A DNA stretch of 64,000 bases from PALSA-505 sp035308365 (GTDB taxonomy: Bacteria > Actinomycetota > Actinomycetes > Streptosporangiales > Streptosporangiaceae): assembly GCA_035308365.1 (NCBI GenBank), contig DATGGU010000009.1, positions 1 through 64,000 on the forward strand. The letters run 5' to 3'. How positions within the stretch are numbered: position 1 is the first letter of the stretch; the number at the start of each line of letters is the position of its first letter. Shown here in pieces: positions 33,779 to 43,323 of the stretch. Under the pieces are notes generated by a model. That model had not been told where the DNA came from, did no database searches, and saw only the letters and a program-made list of their open reading frames with translations. Made by a program: the position numbers and the translations under genes.

Positions 33779-34918
33779 TTATGCGTCGGTGGAGAACCGG
33801 ACCGAGAGCGGGCCCAGTTCCACCCCGGGCCACACCCGCGCGCCGCCGCGAAGCTCGTTCCCGGCCGCGATGACCGCGTTGTCGCCGATCACCACGCCGT
33901 CCAGGACCGCACCGCCGGCCACGTTCGCCCCCCGGCCGATGATGCTGTCCCGCACGACCGCGCCAGCTCCGACGATCGCACCGTCGAACAGCACGCTGCC
34001 GGTCACTATGGCACCGGCGCCGACAGCCGCGCCCGCACCCACCGCGGTACCGCCGGTGACACTGGCGCTGGCATCGACGGTGGCTCCGGGCAGCAACAGC
34101 GCCTCGCCAGCGGCCGCGGGCACGGCTGGCGAGGCCAGGCGGCCAAGCACGAGGTCGCACGAGCCGCGCACGAAGGCCTCGGGCGTGCCCACGTCAAGCC
34201 AGTAGGAGTTATCCACGTAGCCCATCATGACCTGACCGGCTTCGATGAGCGCCGGGAAGGTTTCCCGCTCCACGGAGACCACCTGCCCGGGCGGTATGTC
34301 GTCGATGGCGCGCCTGGTGTACACGTAGCAGCCGGCGTTGATCCGGTTCGTAACGGGGTTGGGGGTCTTCTCCAGGAAGCCGGTCACCCGCCCCCCGTCG
34401 TCGGTCGGCACGCAGCCGAACCTGGACGGGTCGGCCACCTCGACCAGGTGCAGCGTGACCGCCGCGTCGGCCTTGCGGTGCAGGTCGAGCTGGGCGGGCA
34501 GGTCATGGCCGGAGAGAATGTCGCCGTTCAGCACCACGACCGGATCGTCGGGACCGCCGTGCAGCCGGGACGCGGCGTTGCGGATGCCGCCGGCGGTGCC
34601 CAGCGGCTCCGCCTCGTGCACGTAGTCGATCTCCAGCCCGAAGCCGGCTCCGTCACCGAACTGCTCGGCGAACATCTCCGACCGGTAGGAGGTGGCGAGC
34701 ACGACCCGGGTCACCCCGCAGGATGCCGCCCTGGCGAGCTGGTGGGCGAGGAAGGGCACACCAGCCGTGGGGAGCAGGGGCTTGGGGGCCGACAGGGTCA
34801 GCGGGCGCAGCCTGGTGCCCTTGCCGCCGACGAGAAGGATGGCCTCCAGCGGTTCGCCCGCCCGGGCAACGGCAGAGCCCGCACGGCCGGGGGCGCGTGA
34901 ATCAGCAGACATGGGCAC
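33779..34918 (-). CDS. manC: Nucleotidyltransferase, probable mannose-1-phosphate guanylyltransferase
   Basis: 379 residues. The N-terminal sugar-nucleotide pyrophosphorylase domain has the signature VGGKGTRLRPLT near residue 30, APKPLLP, and VVLNGDIL with the metal-binding Asp. The C-terminal third is a left-handed beta-helix of hexapeptide repeats (GAIVTGSVLFDGAIVGAGAV). The family includes ManC and RmlA-like enzymes. GDP-mannose synthesis is the likely role, since manB and the SIS isomerase are in the window and the homologue next to fbi genes has been assigned ManC. Substrate is not proven by sequence. Five bases separate it from the GT4 gene. Confidence 0.8.
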   Translation of the reverse strand: MPMSADSRAPGRAGSAVARAGEPLEAILLVGGKGTRLRPLTLSAPKPLLPTAGVPFLAHQLARAASCGVTRVVLATSYRSEMFAEQFGDGAGFGLEIDYVHEAEPLGTAGGIRNAASRLHGGPDDPVVVLNGDILSGHDLPAQLDLHRKADAAVTLHLVEVADPSRFGCVPTDDGGRVTGFLEKTPNPVTNRINAGCYVYTRRAIDDIPPGQVVSVERETFPALIEAGQVMMGYVDNSYWLDVGTPEAFVRGSCDLVLGRLASPAVPAAAGEALLLPGATVDASASVTGGTAVGAGAAVGAGAIVTGSVLFDGAIVGAGAVVRDSIIGRGANVAGGAVLDGVVIGDNAVIAAGNELRGGARVWPGVELGPLSVRFSTDA

Positions 34919-34923
34919 GGAGG

Positions 34924-36060
34924 TTACTCCGCTTGCTGCTCCGCCGCACGCTGGTACGACACCAGGTGCGCCTCGGCAGAGGCCGACCAGGTGAACTCCT
35001 GAGCCCGGGCCTCACCGGCCCGCTCCAGCGCCTCGCGGCGCGCGGAATCCTCGATCAGGGCGCGCAGCGCGTCCCGGATGCTGTCGGCGTCCGGCTCGGT
35101 GTAGGCGACCGCATCGCCGCCGACCTCGGGGAGCGAGGTCCGGTGCGTGGTGAGCACGGGCGCCCCACAGGCCATCGCCTCGAGCACCGGCAGGCCGAAC
35201 CCCTCGCCCCGGCTGGGGAAGGCGACCACCAGTGCCCCGCCCAGGTAACCGGGCAGGTCGGTGAACCGCAGGTAGCCGGGGCGCACCAGCCGCAGGTGCG
35301 CCGGGACCGCGGCGACGGCCGAGTCCACCTCCTCGCTCCAGCCGCTGCCGCCGCCCAGCACGAGCGCTGGCGGGTTCTCCAGATCCGCCACCGCCGCGGC
35401 CCAGCCGGTGATCAGGGCGGGCACGTTCTTGCGCGGTTCCAGTGCGCCGAGATAGGCGATGTAGGGCTTGCCATGCAGGCCGAGGCGGTCGGAGACCTGC
35501 CGCACCCGGTCCGGATCCGGCCGGTGGAAGAGCACGTGATCCACGCCGTGATAGGCCACGTCGATCCGGGTCGGGTCCGCGCCGAGCACCCGGACCAGTT
35601 CGTCCCTGGTGGCCTTGGACGGCACGATCAGCCTGCTCGCCCGGCGCACGGCGGTGCGGATCGCCGACTTGAAGAAGGCGGCGGTGACGGCGGTGTGCAG
35701 GGCCGGCTCGGTGAAGAAGGTCAGGTCGTGGATGGTGACCACGATGGGGGCGGACGGCCGCAGCGGCATCGAGTAGTGCGGTGCGTGGATCACGTCCGCG
35801 TTGACCTGCTGCGCCACCAGCGGCAGACCGGTCTGCTCCCAGGCCAGCCTGGCCGGCCGGTGCGCGATCGCGGTCGGCCCGGCCACGATGCTGGCGCCCG
35901 GTACGAGCTTGGAATATCTCTCTTCGTCGGCGCGCTGGCAGGCAACCGCCAGATCTGCGCCCGCTGCCACGAGCGCAGCGATCAGCCCGTCGACGTAACG
36001 GCCGAGCGCACCCCGGTCGGCCGGAACGGCGGTCGCGTCAACAAGAACACGAGGCGACAC
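34924..36060 (-). CDS. GT4-family glycosyltransferase
   Basis: 378-residue GT-B fold enzyme. The acceptor half begins MSPRVLVDATAVPADRGALGRYVDGL and contains DVIHAPHYSMPLR and IVVTIHDLTFF. The nucleotide-sugar half has YLGALEPRKN and the catalytic E-x7-E region EGFGLPVLEAMACG near residue 285. A GDP-mannose donor is plausible because it is co-transcribed with the manC-like gene, but the acceptor is unknown. GTG start. Its own upstream region is 168 bp to the UPF0182 gene. Confidence 0.88.
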   Translation of the reverse strand: MSPRVLVDATAVPADRGALGRYVDGLIAALVAAGADLAVACQRADEERYSKLVPGASIVAGPTAIAHRPARLAWEQTGLPLVAQQVNADVIHAPHYSMPLRPSAPIVVTIHDLTFFTEPALHTAVTAAFFKSAIRTAVRRASRLIVPSKATRDELVRVLGADPTRIDVAYHGVDHVLFHRPDPDRVRQVSDRLGLHGKPYIAYLGALEPRKNVPALITGWAAAVADLENPPALVLGGGSGWSEEVDSAVAAVPAHLRLVRPGYLRFTDLPGYLGGALVVAFPSRGEGFGLPVLEAMACGAPVLTTHRTSLPEVGGDAVAYTEPDADSIRDALRALIEDSARREALERAGEARAQEFTWSASAEAHLVSYQRAAEQQAE

Positions 36061-36228
36061 AACCGATCTTGCTCCTCTCCTCTGGCCGCGGCCTTGAGGC
36101 AGGCGAGTAGCTGCGGAGATCAGCTCTCTTGATATATCCCGTCAGGATCGAGCGTACGCCCACTGCCGGGCTGATGTGCGCACAGGCACCGGCCCCCTGG
36201 CCAGGACACGCCACGCGCCCGGCCGGCT

Positions 36229-39099
36229 TCACTGGCTTGCCGCCGCCCGTTCTGCTTGGTCGAGCGCGTTCTTCATCTTGGCCATGTCCTGGCCGTAGGC
36301 GGCGAAGTCGCCGGTCCTGAGCGCCTGCTGGCCCTGCTGATAGTACTGCTGGGCCTGCTTGACGTATTTCAGCGCGGCCGATGAGCCTGTGCTGTGCGCC
36401 GGTGGCGTACCGCCGGAACTGCCCGGGGTGCCGAACAGCTGGCCGAGCGCGCCGGCCAGCGTCTGGCCGTAACCGACGTTGCCGCCGAACGAGACGAACA
36501 CCCGCTGCTCGGTCGGGTAGGAGCCGGTGCTTCCGGCGGCCGACGCCTCGACATAGACCGGCTCGATGTACAGGAAGGCGCCACCGAACGGGAGCGTGAT
36601 CAGGTTGCCCAGGATGACCTTCGACCCGCCCTTGCGCAGCTGGGAGAGCTGGATGGAGGCGGTCGGGTTGGTCTCGAAGGAGTTCTGCACCTGCTCCGGG
36701 CCCGGGATGGCGGTGTCCTGCGGCAGGTCGAGGATCCTGATCCGGCCGTAGTCCGGGGACCGGGGATTGCTGTCCACCGTCATGAACGCGGCCATGTTCG
36801 GCCGGCCCCGCTGGACGAACGAGGTGCTCAGGGAGAACTCCGGTGCCGGGTAGCCGGGCATCGTCATGGTCAGGTAGTAGGCCGGCTGCGGCGCCACGTT
36901 CGGGTTGGGGCCGCTGGGGTCGTCGGGCAGCGTCCAGAAGTTCTGCCCGCCGTAGAAGGCCTGCGCCTGGGTCACGTGGTAACTGGCCAGGATCTGCCGC
37001 TGCACGTCGAGCAGATCCGATGGATAGCGCATGTGCGCCAGCAGCGCCGGCGGTATGTCGCGGCGCGGCTTGATGATGCCGCTGAACGCCTTCATCCAGG
37101 TGTCGAGCACCGGGTCGGACCGGTCCCACTGGTAGAGCGTGACGGCGCCGGTGTAGGCGTTCACCACGGCCTTGACCGAGTTGCGGATGTAGTTCAGCTC
37201 GCCGTCGCCGGGCTGGCCGACGGCGGACCCGCCGGGGCTGGTGCTGTCGGCGGTCGCCTGCTGCAGATCCAGCCGCTGTGAGTAAGGGTAGTCGTCGGTG
37301 GTGGTGTAGCCGTCGACGATCCAGTAGATGCTGTGATCGGCGACCACGGGATAGGCGTCGCCGTCCAGGGTGAGGAAGGGGGCGATCTTGGCCACCCGGG
37401 ACAGCGGGTCACGGACGTAGAGGATCCTGGAATCGGCGTTGATGGCGGAGGACAGCAGGATGTTGGGCTCGTGGAACTTGACCGCGTACAGCAGGCGGTT
37501 GAGGAACGAGCCGATGGGGACGCCACCGCCGCCGGTGTAGGTGTTGTCGACCTGGCCCGCGGTGCTTTCGTTGGGGTAGTCGAACTCCATCGGGGCCCGG
37601 CCGCGCGGTGCCCCGGCGATCGCGTACTGGGTCTGCTGCTGGCCGAAGTAGATCCTGGGCTGGTAGGAGCCGAGAACCCCGTGCGGTGGGATGTCGCTCT
37701 CGGTGAAGTCCGGATCGCCGTCGCCCTGCACGGCGTTGGCGGAGGCCGCGGCGAACCCGAACCCGTGGGTGTAGACGAGGTGCGTGTTGACCCACGTGGC
37801 CTGGCCTGGCGGCGGGCCGCCGAGCCCGCGCACCCCGACCACCATGTCCTGGGGCTGTGACCCGGCACCCGGTATCTGGTACCGGTCCACGTCCAGCTGC
37901 CCGGGGAAGCTGTAGAAGCTCTTCACCTGCTGGAGCTGCTGGAACGTCTGGGAGACGACGCCGGGGTCGATGAGCCGGACACTCGGCAGCGCCGCGGCCT
38001 GGGCGGCGAGGGAACTCGACGCGGCCACCGAGGCCGCTTGGTACGGCATGGTCACCGCGCCGTCCACCGCATAGGCGGCCCGGGTGCTGCCGATCTCCCG
38101 CTGCAGATACGGCGCCTCCTTGGCCAGCGCGTTCGGCTTGACCACGAACTGCTGGACGATCGCCGGGTAGACGCCGCCGATCAGGATCGCGGACAGCACG
38201 AGCAAGCCGAACCCGACGGCGGGCAGCAGCGCTCGCTTGCGTATCGCGCCGGCGAAGAACAGCACGGCGCAGACCACCGCGATGGCGGCCAGCACGGTCT
38301 TGGCCGGCAGGACGGCGTTCACGTCCGTGTATGACGCGCCGGTGGCCACCGTCCCGCCCTGGGCCAGGTCGATGCCGTACCGGTCGATCCAGTACGAGAC
38401 GGCCTTGACCAGCACGAACAGCCCGAGCAGGGTGAACAGGTGAGCCTGCGCCGCGGCCGTGGCGCGGCCGGAGGACGATTGCACCCGCAGGCCGCCGTAA
38501 AGGTAGTGCACGCCGGCCGCGATCGCCGTGCTCAGCAGCACGGCGGCGAACAGGTATGTCAGCACCATCTGGATGAACGGGTAGACGAAGACAAAGAACG
38601 AAAGGTCGAGGTGGAATTGCGGATCTCTGATGTGAAAGGAGGTCCGGTTGACGAACATCAGCCAGGTGCGCCAGGAAGCGGCGGCGGTGAGGCCGGAAAT
38701 AAGCCCGATGAGGCCGGAGCAGATCCCCAGGACGAGCCAGCGCCTGGGCTCGAGCGCCACCCGGTAACCGTCGAGCGCGCGCTGCTCGGGGGTGCTCGTC
38801 GTGTTTTCCGGCCGGAGCCGGTAGGCGAGTGCCGCATTGAAGCCGGCGGCCCCGGCCATCAGCACCCCGGTAATGCCGAACAACGCCCATTTGACGCCGT
38901 AGCTGGTGGCGAATACCGAGGTGTAATGGACCGAGGAAAACCAGAGGAACTCGGTCCATATCCCGCTGCCCACGGCCATGACGATGACGAACGCGAGAAT
39001 GGCCGCCGCCACGATGGCGGCCCGGCGTGGCCAGCGTCGCCGGCGTGCCGTACCGCGTCCCGGAACGTTCCCGTTTGCGCCGGGTACCCGGAAGGTCAT
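36229..39099 (-). CDS. UPF0182 family large membrane protein
   Basis: 956 residues of a conserved but uncharacterised actinobacterial and cyanobacterial family. Seven hydrophobic helices lie in the first 300 residues (for example AAIVAAAILAFVIVMAVGSG, VFATSYGVKWALFGITGVLM). A large extracytoplasmic domain follows, with the conserved ENTTSTPEQRALDGYRVALEPR loop, NTHLVYTHGFG and YVRDPLSRVAKIAPFL. The end has an A/Q-rich helical tail (KYVKQAQQYYQQGQQALRTGDF). It follows the PDZ protease by 28 bases, an order conserved in mycobacteria (Rv3193c/Rv3194c from memory). Confidence 0.92.
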   Translation of the reverse strand: MTFRVPGANGNVPGRGTARRRRWPRRAAIVAAAILAFVIVMAVGSGIWTEFLWFSSVHYTSVFATSYGVKWALFGITGVLMAGAAGFNAALAYRLRPENTTSTPEQRALDGYRVALEPRRWLVLGICSGLIGLISGLTAAASWRTWLMFVNRTSFHIRDPQFHLDLSFFVFVYPFIQMVLTYLFAAVLLSTAIAAGVHYLYGGLRVQSSSGRATAAAQAHLFTLLGLFVLVKAVSYWIDRYGIDLAQGGTVATGASYTDVNAVLPAKTVLAAIAVVCAVLFFAGAIRKRALLPAVGFGLLVLSAILIGGVYPAIVQQFVVKPNALAKEAPYLQREIGSTRAAYAVDGAVTMPYQAASVAASSSLAAQAAALPSVRLIDPGVVSQTFQQLQQVKSFYSFPGQLDVDRYQIPGAGSQPQDMVVGVRGLGGPPPGQATWVNTHLVYTHGFGFAAASANAVQGDGDPDFTESDIPPHGVLGSYQPRIYFGQQQTQYAIAGAPRGRAPMEFDYPNESTAGQVDNTYTGGGGVPIGSFLNRLLYAVKFHEPNILLSSAINADSRILYVRDPLSRVAKIAPFLTLDGDAYPVVADHSIYWIVDGYTTTDDYPYSQRLDLQQATADSTSPGGSAVGQPGDGELNYIRNSVKAVVNAYTGAVTLYQWDRSDPVLDTWMKAFSGIIKPRRDIPPALLAHMRYPSDLLDVQRQILASYHVTQAQAFYGGQNFWTLPDDPSGPNPNVAPQPAYYLTMTMPGYPAPEFSLSTSFVQRGRPNMAAFMTVDSNPRSPDYGRIRILDLPQDTAIPGPEQVQNSFETNPTASIQLSQLRKGGSKVILGNLITLPFGGAFLYIEPVYVEASAAGSTGSYPTEQRVFVSFGGNVGYGQTLAGALGQLFGTPGSSGGTPPAHSTGSSAALKYVKQAQQYYQQGQQALRTGDFAAYGQDMAKMKNALDQAERAAASQ

Positions 39100-39127
39100 C
39101 CCATCTCCAGCGTGGTCCGGCGAACCG

Positions 39128-40162
39128 TCAGCAGGCCGGGGTGGGCCGGCCGGCCTTGAGCGCTTCCAGCGCGCTCACCGCCCCGGCCAGGGTGCTCACC
39201 TTGATCAGCCGCATCCCGGCCGGCACCGCACCGGCGGCGTCCTGGCAGTTGGCCGCCGGCGTCAGGAATACCGTCGCGCCCTTGGACCGTGCTCCCACCA
39301 TCTTCTGCTGGATACCCCCGATGGGCTGGACGGTGCCGTTCGGCTCGATTTCCCCGGTCCCGGCGATGAACCGGCCACCGGTGAGGTTCACCGGTCCCAG
39401 CTTGTCGATGATCCCCAGGGCGAACATGAGCCCGGCGCTGGGACCGCCGATATTGCCAATGTTGATCTTCACGGCGAACGGGAAGACGAAGCTCTCCACT
39501 ATCTGGACGCCGATCACCGGATAGCCCTGGAACTGTGTGGTCCGGATCCGGATCCGCCGGAGCTGGCTGCCCCGCCGGATGGTCAGCTCCACGGTCGTGC
39601 CCGCCCTGACCCGCCGCAGGAGGGTGCTCGGGTCGGCGCGGCAGCCGACCGGCTGCCCGTTGACCGCCGTGATGACTTCGCCTTTGCTCAGGACGCCCGC
39701 TGCTGGCATCCCCTTCTCGGTGGCGACGATGGTGTCCACGGTCTGGAAGCGGATGCCGAGCTGGCACAGGGCTGCGGCGGTGGCCACCTGCTGGGAGTTG
39801 GCCATCTGCTCGACATCCTGCTGCTGGACCTGCTGCGCGGACCCGCTGGTGCCGAAGACCTCTTGCTGGGGGACCACCGCGTCGTGCGGGTCCAGCCAGG
39901 CCCGCAGGGCGGTGAAGATGTTGATCTCATCCCCCGGGCCGCCCTGGAAGTCGACGGTCACCATGTTCAGGTTCCCCACGGTGCGGTTGACCGGATGACC
40001 CTTGATGTCGATGAGGGGCTGGCCACCGGGGCCGGTGCCCAGCGTGTTCAGCGTCGGCCCAGGGCTGAGGATCACATAAGGGACGGGCAGCACCGCAGCC
40101 ATCGCGGCCGCGATGACGACCGCGATGCCTGCAACCAGCAGGGTCAGGGCACGCCGGGACAT
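39128..40162 (-). CDS. Membrane-anchored PDZ-Lon (YlbL-type) serine protease
   Basis: 344 residues: an N-terminal transmembrane helix (LTLLVAGIAVVIAAAMAAV), a PDZ domain in the middle (GMPAAGVLSKGEVITAVNGQPV) and a C-terminal Lon-type S16 domain. The catalytic dyad is Ser242 in GGPSAGLMFALG and Lys287 in GGIQQKMVGA, 45 residues apart as in Lon. No ATPase domain, as usual for this family. In Bacillus YlbL degrades a division inhibitor; the substrate here is unknown. The ATG at 40162 begins ten bases after the moaE stop; ribosome site weak. Confidence 0.9.
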   Translation of the reverse strand: MSRRALTLLVAGIAVVIAAAMAAVLPVPYVILSPGPTLNTLGTGPGGQPLIDIKGHPVNRTVGNLNMVTVDFQGGPGDEINIFTALRAWLDPHDAVVPQQEVFGTSGSAQQVQQQDVEQMANSQQVATAAALCQLGIRFQTVDTIVATEKGMPAAGVLSKGEVITAVNGQPVGCRADPSTLLRRVRAGTTVELTIRRGSQLRRIRIRTTQFQGYPVIGVQIVESFVFPFAVKINIGNIGGPSAGLMFALGIIDKLGPVNLTGGRFIAGTGEIEPNGTVQPIGGIQQKMVGARSKGATVFLTPAANCQDAAGAVPAGMRLIKVSTLAGAVSALEALKAGRPTPAC

Positions 40163-40172
40163 GACCGGAAGA

Positions 40173-40598
40173 CTACGCGCTGCCCACCCACTCATCCGAG
40201 CCGTCCCCGAAGTACTGGTGCTTCCATATGGGCACGCTCTGCTTGATCGCGTCGATGAGCTCCCGGCAGCAGTCCAGTGCCTCGGCGCGGTGCTTGCCGG
40301 ACACGGCGACCACGACCGCGACGTCCCCGATCCGCAGGTCCCCCACCCGGTGCACGGCGGCCAGCCCGTGGACAGGGAAGCCGGCCGCCACCTTCTCGGC
40401 CACCTTGCGCAGTTCGGCCTCGGCCGAGGGATGCGCCGAATAGGACAGCGCCGTCACCTCGCGGCCGGAGTCGTTGTGCCGCACCGTCCCGGCGAACAGG
40501 GCGATCCCGCCCGCCGCCGGATCGGCCACCGCCTCCCGCGCTTCGTCCACCGACAGCGGGCTGTCGCGGATCGCGATGAGCCTGATGACATTCCTCAC
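40173..40598 (-). CDS. moaE: Molybdopterin synthase large subunit
   Basis: 141 residues. MoaE, with MoaD, converts precursor Z (cPMP) to molybdopterin by inserting two sulfurs. Seen are the family features GIALFAGTVRHND, LSYSAHPSAEAE, HRVGDLRIGDVAVVVAVSGKHRAEAL and the catalytic-lysine end VPIWKHQYFGDGSDEWVG. The GTG at 40598 was chosen because TATTTT lies exactly six bases before it and homology begins there; a start at 40670 would add 24 alien residues. No moaD is adjacent. Confidence 0.94.
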   Translation of the reverse strand: MRNVIRLIAIRDSPLSVDEAREAVADPAAGGIALFAGTVRHNDSGREVTALSYSAHPSAEAELRKVAEKVAAGFPVHGLAAVHRVGDLRIGDVAVVVAVSGKHRAEALDCCRELIDAIKQSVPIWKHQYFGDGSDEWVGSA

Positions 40599-40604
40599 CG
40601 GGCC

Positions 40605-40610
40605 AAAATA
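40605..40610 (-). promoter_or_regulatory. Probable leaderless -10 box of moaE
   Basis: Minus strand TATTTT, six bases (GGCCCG), then the GTG at 40598. Confidence 0.5.
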
Positions 40611-40669
40611 CCTGCAACTTACCTGCGGTGGCGGCGGGCTCGTTACGTGCGATGACGGTGGTGTGCTCA

Positions 40670-41797
40670 TTACGTACGGTGACGGCGGCGTGCCCGGCGG
40701 ACGATGGCGGCGGTGCCGATGACCGCGACGGTCGCCCCGCTGGCCGCGATGGTGGCCTCCTTGCCCGCCAGGCGGCGGCCGACCACGGCGTGATGCCCGG
40801 CCCGCTGGGCGAGCAGGACCCGCAGGGCGGCCTCGTTGTCATATGCCGGCCGCCAGCCGGCGGCCCGCAGCGCCGCGCAGTCCACCACCCACGGGTAGAC
40901 GACGTAACGCAGGTCGGTGGCCGGAGCCGGGGTGATCCCGACCCGGTGCAGCCGCTGGGCGGTGCCGAAGGTGAGCCCGGCGGGCAGTTCGACCCGGTGC
41001 AGCCCGCTCAGCTCTTCCACCTGGTCCTGCTCCAGCCATCCGTCGCAGCCCACCGCGAAGGAGCCGGTGATCTCGCCGGCCACGGCCAGTTCGAGCGCGG
41101 ACACCAGGTCGTCGGTGTGGCAGAACTGCCAGCTCGGCGTGCTGCTCTTGATGGTGAGCAGCCTCGGCGCCTCGAAATGCCTGGTCACGAAGGTATCGAC
41201 GCCGGGGCCGACCAGCGCCGCCGGGCGCGCCACGGTGATGAGCGTCCCGGGGTTGGTCCGCGGCGCGCGGCGGGCCAGATCCTCGATCTCCAGCAGGTCA
41301 CCGACGACGCTGCCGTCGAGGTCGGTGGCCAGCGGCGCGGTCTCCGGCAGCGGCACCGGGTTGTCCGGGCTGGCCCCGTACACCATCGCGCTTGTCACCA
41401 GGATCACCCGGCCGACCCGGCCGGCCGCGGCCGAGGTGAGCACGGTCTGCACACCGCGGACGTTGAAGGCCCGCCTGGCGCTGCGGTCGGATTCGGGCGT
41501 CAGGTCGAGGTCGGTGTGTACCAGCACGTCCACCTCGGCCAGCCGGCCGGCCAGCGCGGGATCGCGCACGTTCACCACCCGCCAGGTCACGCCGGTGGCC
41601 TCACCCCGGTGATCGTCTATCGCGATCACCCGCCGGACCCGCTCGGACGCTGCTAGCTTGACCGCCAGCGCATGACCGAGCCCGCGCGCGGCACCGGTGA
41701 TCGCGACGACGGGGCCGTCACCCTCCGGGCGGTCCTCGCCGGGACTGCCCTGAGGCTCGGTACGCCGCCGGCGAACCTGGGCGTTGGGGATGGTCAA
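40670..41797 (-). CDS. SDR-type NAD-dependent epimerase-like protein
   Basis: 375 residues. The N-terminal Rossmann motif is ITGAARGLGHALA near residue 34, followed by IAIDDHRGE, and the family SAMVYGASPDN. Where extended SDR enzymes carry YxxxK this protein reads GSVVGDLLEIEDLARR, so the catalytic Tyr and Lys are not visible; it may bind NAD without normal epimerase chemistry. The C-terminus has a hydrophobic stretch and ends in basic residues. The TTG start is supported by AAGGAG nine bases upstream. Element A copy 3 ends immediately before that ribosome site. Confidence 0.8.
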   Translation of the reverse strand: MTIPNAQVRRRRTEPQGSPGEDRPEGDGPVVAITGAARGLGHALAVKLAASERVRRVIAIDDHRGEATGVTWRVVNVRDPALAGRLAEVDVLVHTDLDLTPESDRSARRAFNVRGVQTVLTSAAAGRVGRVILVTSAMVYGASPDNPVPLPETAPLATDLDGSVVGDLLEIEDLARRAPRTNPGTLITVARPAALVGPGVDTFVTRHFEAPRLLTIKSSTPSWQFCHTDDLVSALELAVAGEITGSFAVGCDGWLEQDQVEELSGLHRVELPAGLTFGTAQRLHRVGITPAPATDLRYVVYPWVVDCAALRAAGWRPAYDNEAALRVLLAQRAGHHAVVGRRLAGKEATIAASGATVAVIGTAAIVRRARRRHRT

Positions 41798-41813
41798 GGT
41801 AGGCTGCTCCTTA

Positions 41814-41904
41814 GAGACTTATTCAAAACTAGTCCCGCGTGCCTGATGTTCAGGTCTGTGATCTGGAGTAACTAGCTAACCACTCGGAGTTCTGAATAAG
41901 CCTC
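41814..41904 (-). repeat. Inverted-repeat element A, copy 3
   Basis: 91 bp between divergent SDR and metalloprotease-like genes. Arms GAGACTTATTCAAAAC (41814-41829) and GTTCTGAATAAGCCTC (41889-41904). As minus-strand RNA 16 of 16 pair, two as G-U wobbles. The interior resembles copy 5 and includes a second possible stem GUGGUU/GAUCAC. Confidence 0.92.
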
Positions 41905-41956
41905 TTGGGTAACGTGACCGACATGACCCTTCCATCCTGCCCGAAAGGCTGCGAAG

Positions 41957-43318
41957 ATGGCTGACCCTCCCTTCGGCTTCGGGTTCGGGTTGCCTGACGA
42001 CCCGGACAAGGGCCAGGGTGATCCAGAGCAGACTCCTGGTGGGAGTGATCCTGCCCTGGGGCCGTTTGGCGCCCTGGGCGACCCACAGCAGTTCGCGGAC
42101 GCGCTGCGCCAGTTCGCCGACCTGATGTCCTGGAAAGGCGGGCCGGTCAACTGGGATCTGGCGAAGAACGTGGCCCGCCAGGCCGTTGCCGCCCAAGGCG
42201 ACCCGAGCGTGCTCGACGTCCAGCGCAAGCAGGTGGACGAGGCACTGCGCCTGGCCGACCTGTGGCTGGGCGACATCACGACCTTCCCGTCGGGAATCCG
42301 TGCGACCCAGGCCTGGAGCCGGTCCGAATGGGTCGAGGCCACGCTGCCGGTCTGGTCCAAGCTGTGTGACCCGATCGCCGCCAAGGCCGTCGAGTCAATG
42401 GGCGGGATGTTCACCCTGAGCCCGGAAGACCTCGGCGAGATGCCGCCGGAAATGCGCGCGGCCATGGGTGCTGTCACCGGCGGGCTGAGCAGCCTGGGCC
42501 CGATGATGCAGCAGCTCGGCGGTGCGATGGTCGGCGGGCAGACCGGCGCGGCGGTCGGCGCGCTGGCCCGTGAGGTGGTCAGCTCGACCGACGTCGGCCT
42601 GCCGCTCGGGCCGGAGGGAGTGGCCGCGCTGCTTCCCGCCGGGATCACCGAGTTCGGCCGTGGGCTTTCGGTGGACGAGGAGGAGATCCGGCTGTTCCTC
42701 GCGCTGCGCGAAGCGGCCCACCACCGGCTGTTCGCGCACGTGCCGTGGCTGCGGGCGAGCCTGCTCGGCGCGGTCGAAGAATACGCGCGCGGCATGGCGG
42801 TGGATGCCTCCGCGCTGCGCGATGCCATGCCCCAGGTCGACCTGACCAACCCGGAGGCCCTGGGTGAGGTGCTGGCCGGCGGCAGCGCGCTGTTCCACCC
42901 CGAGGACACACCGGAGCAAAAGAACGCCCTGGCCCGGCTGGAAACCGCGCTCGCCCTGGTGGAGGGCTGGGTAGCCACCGTCGTGGACGCGGCGGCAGGT
43001 CACCGGCTGCCGCACGCCGACGCCCTGGCCGAGGCGATCAGGCGCCGCCGGGCGACCGGTGGCCCGGCCGAGCGGACCTTCGCCACCCTGGTCGGGCTCG
43101 AACTGCGCCCGCGCAGGCTGCGGGAGGCCGCGGCCATCTGGCACGGGCTCACCGAGGCGCGCGGCATCGACGGCAGGGACGCCGTGTGGGCACACCCGGA
43201 CCTGCTCCCGACCGCCGGCGACTTCGACGACCCGGACAGCTTCGTCCGTGGCCAGCCGGAGCTGGACACCTCCGCCCTGGACGAGAACGGCGAACCCCCG
43301 GACGACCCCCGCGACTGA
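41957..43318 (+). CDS. Zincin-like protein of the F420-associated (DUF2342) family
   Basis: 453 residues. The family is annotated as zinc-dependent metalloprotease or coenzyme F420 biosynthesis-associated protein. Landmarks are the WDLAKNVARQAVA N-terminal helix, ATQAWSRSEWVEATLPVW, GAMVGGQTGAAVGALAREV and the core REAAHHRLFAHVPWL near residue 250, which replaces a plain HExxH. The N-terminus (FGFGFGLPDD) and the C-terminus are acidic and low in complexity. GAAAGG precedes the ATG. Biochemical activity is unproven for this family. Confidence 0.85.
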   Translation: MADPPFGFGFGLPDDPDKGQGDPEQTPGGSDPALGPFGALGDPQQFADALRQFADLMSWKGGPVNWDLAKNVARQAVAAQGDPSVLDVQRKQVDEALRLADLWLGDITTFPSGIRATQAWSRSEWVEATLPVWSKLCDPIAAKAVESMGGMFTLSPEDLGEMPPEMRAAMGAVTGGLSSLGPMMQQLGGAMVGGQTGAAVGALAREVVSSTDVGLPLGPEGVAALLPAGITEFGRGLSVDEEEIRLFLALREAAHHRLFAHVPWLRASLLGAVEEYARGMAVDASALRDAMPQVDLTNPEALGEVLAGGSALFHPEDTPEQKNALARLETALALVEGWVATVVDAAAGHRLPHADALAEAIRRRRATGGPAERTFATLVGLELRPRRLREAAAIWHGLTEARGIDGRDAVWAHPDLLPTAGDFDDPDSFVRGQPELDTSALDENGEPPDDPRD

Positions 43319-43323
43319 TTTCC

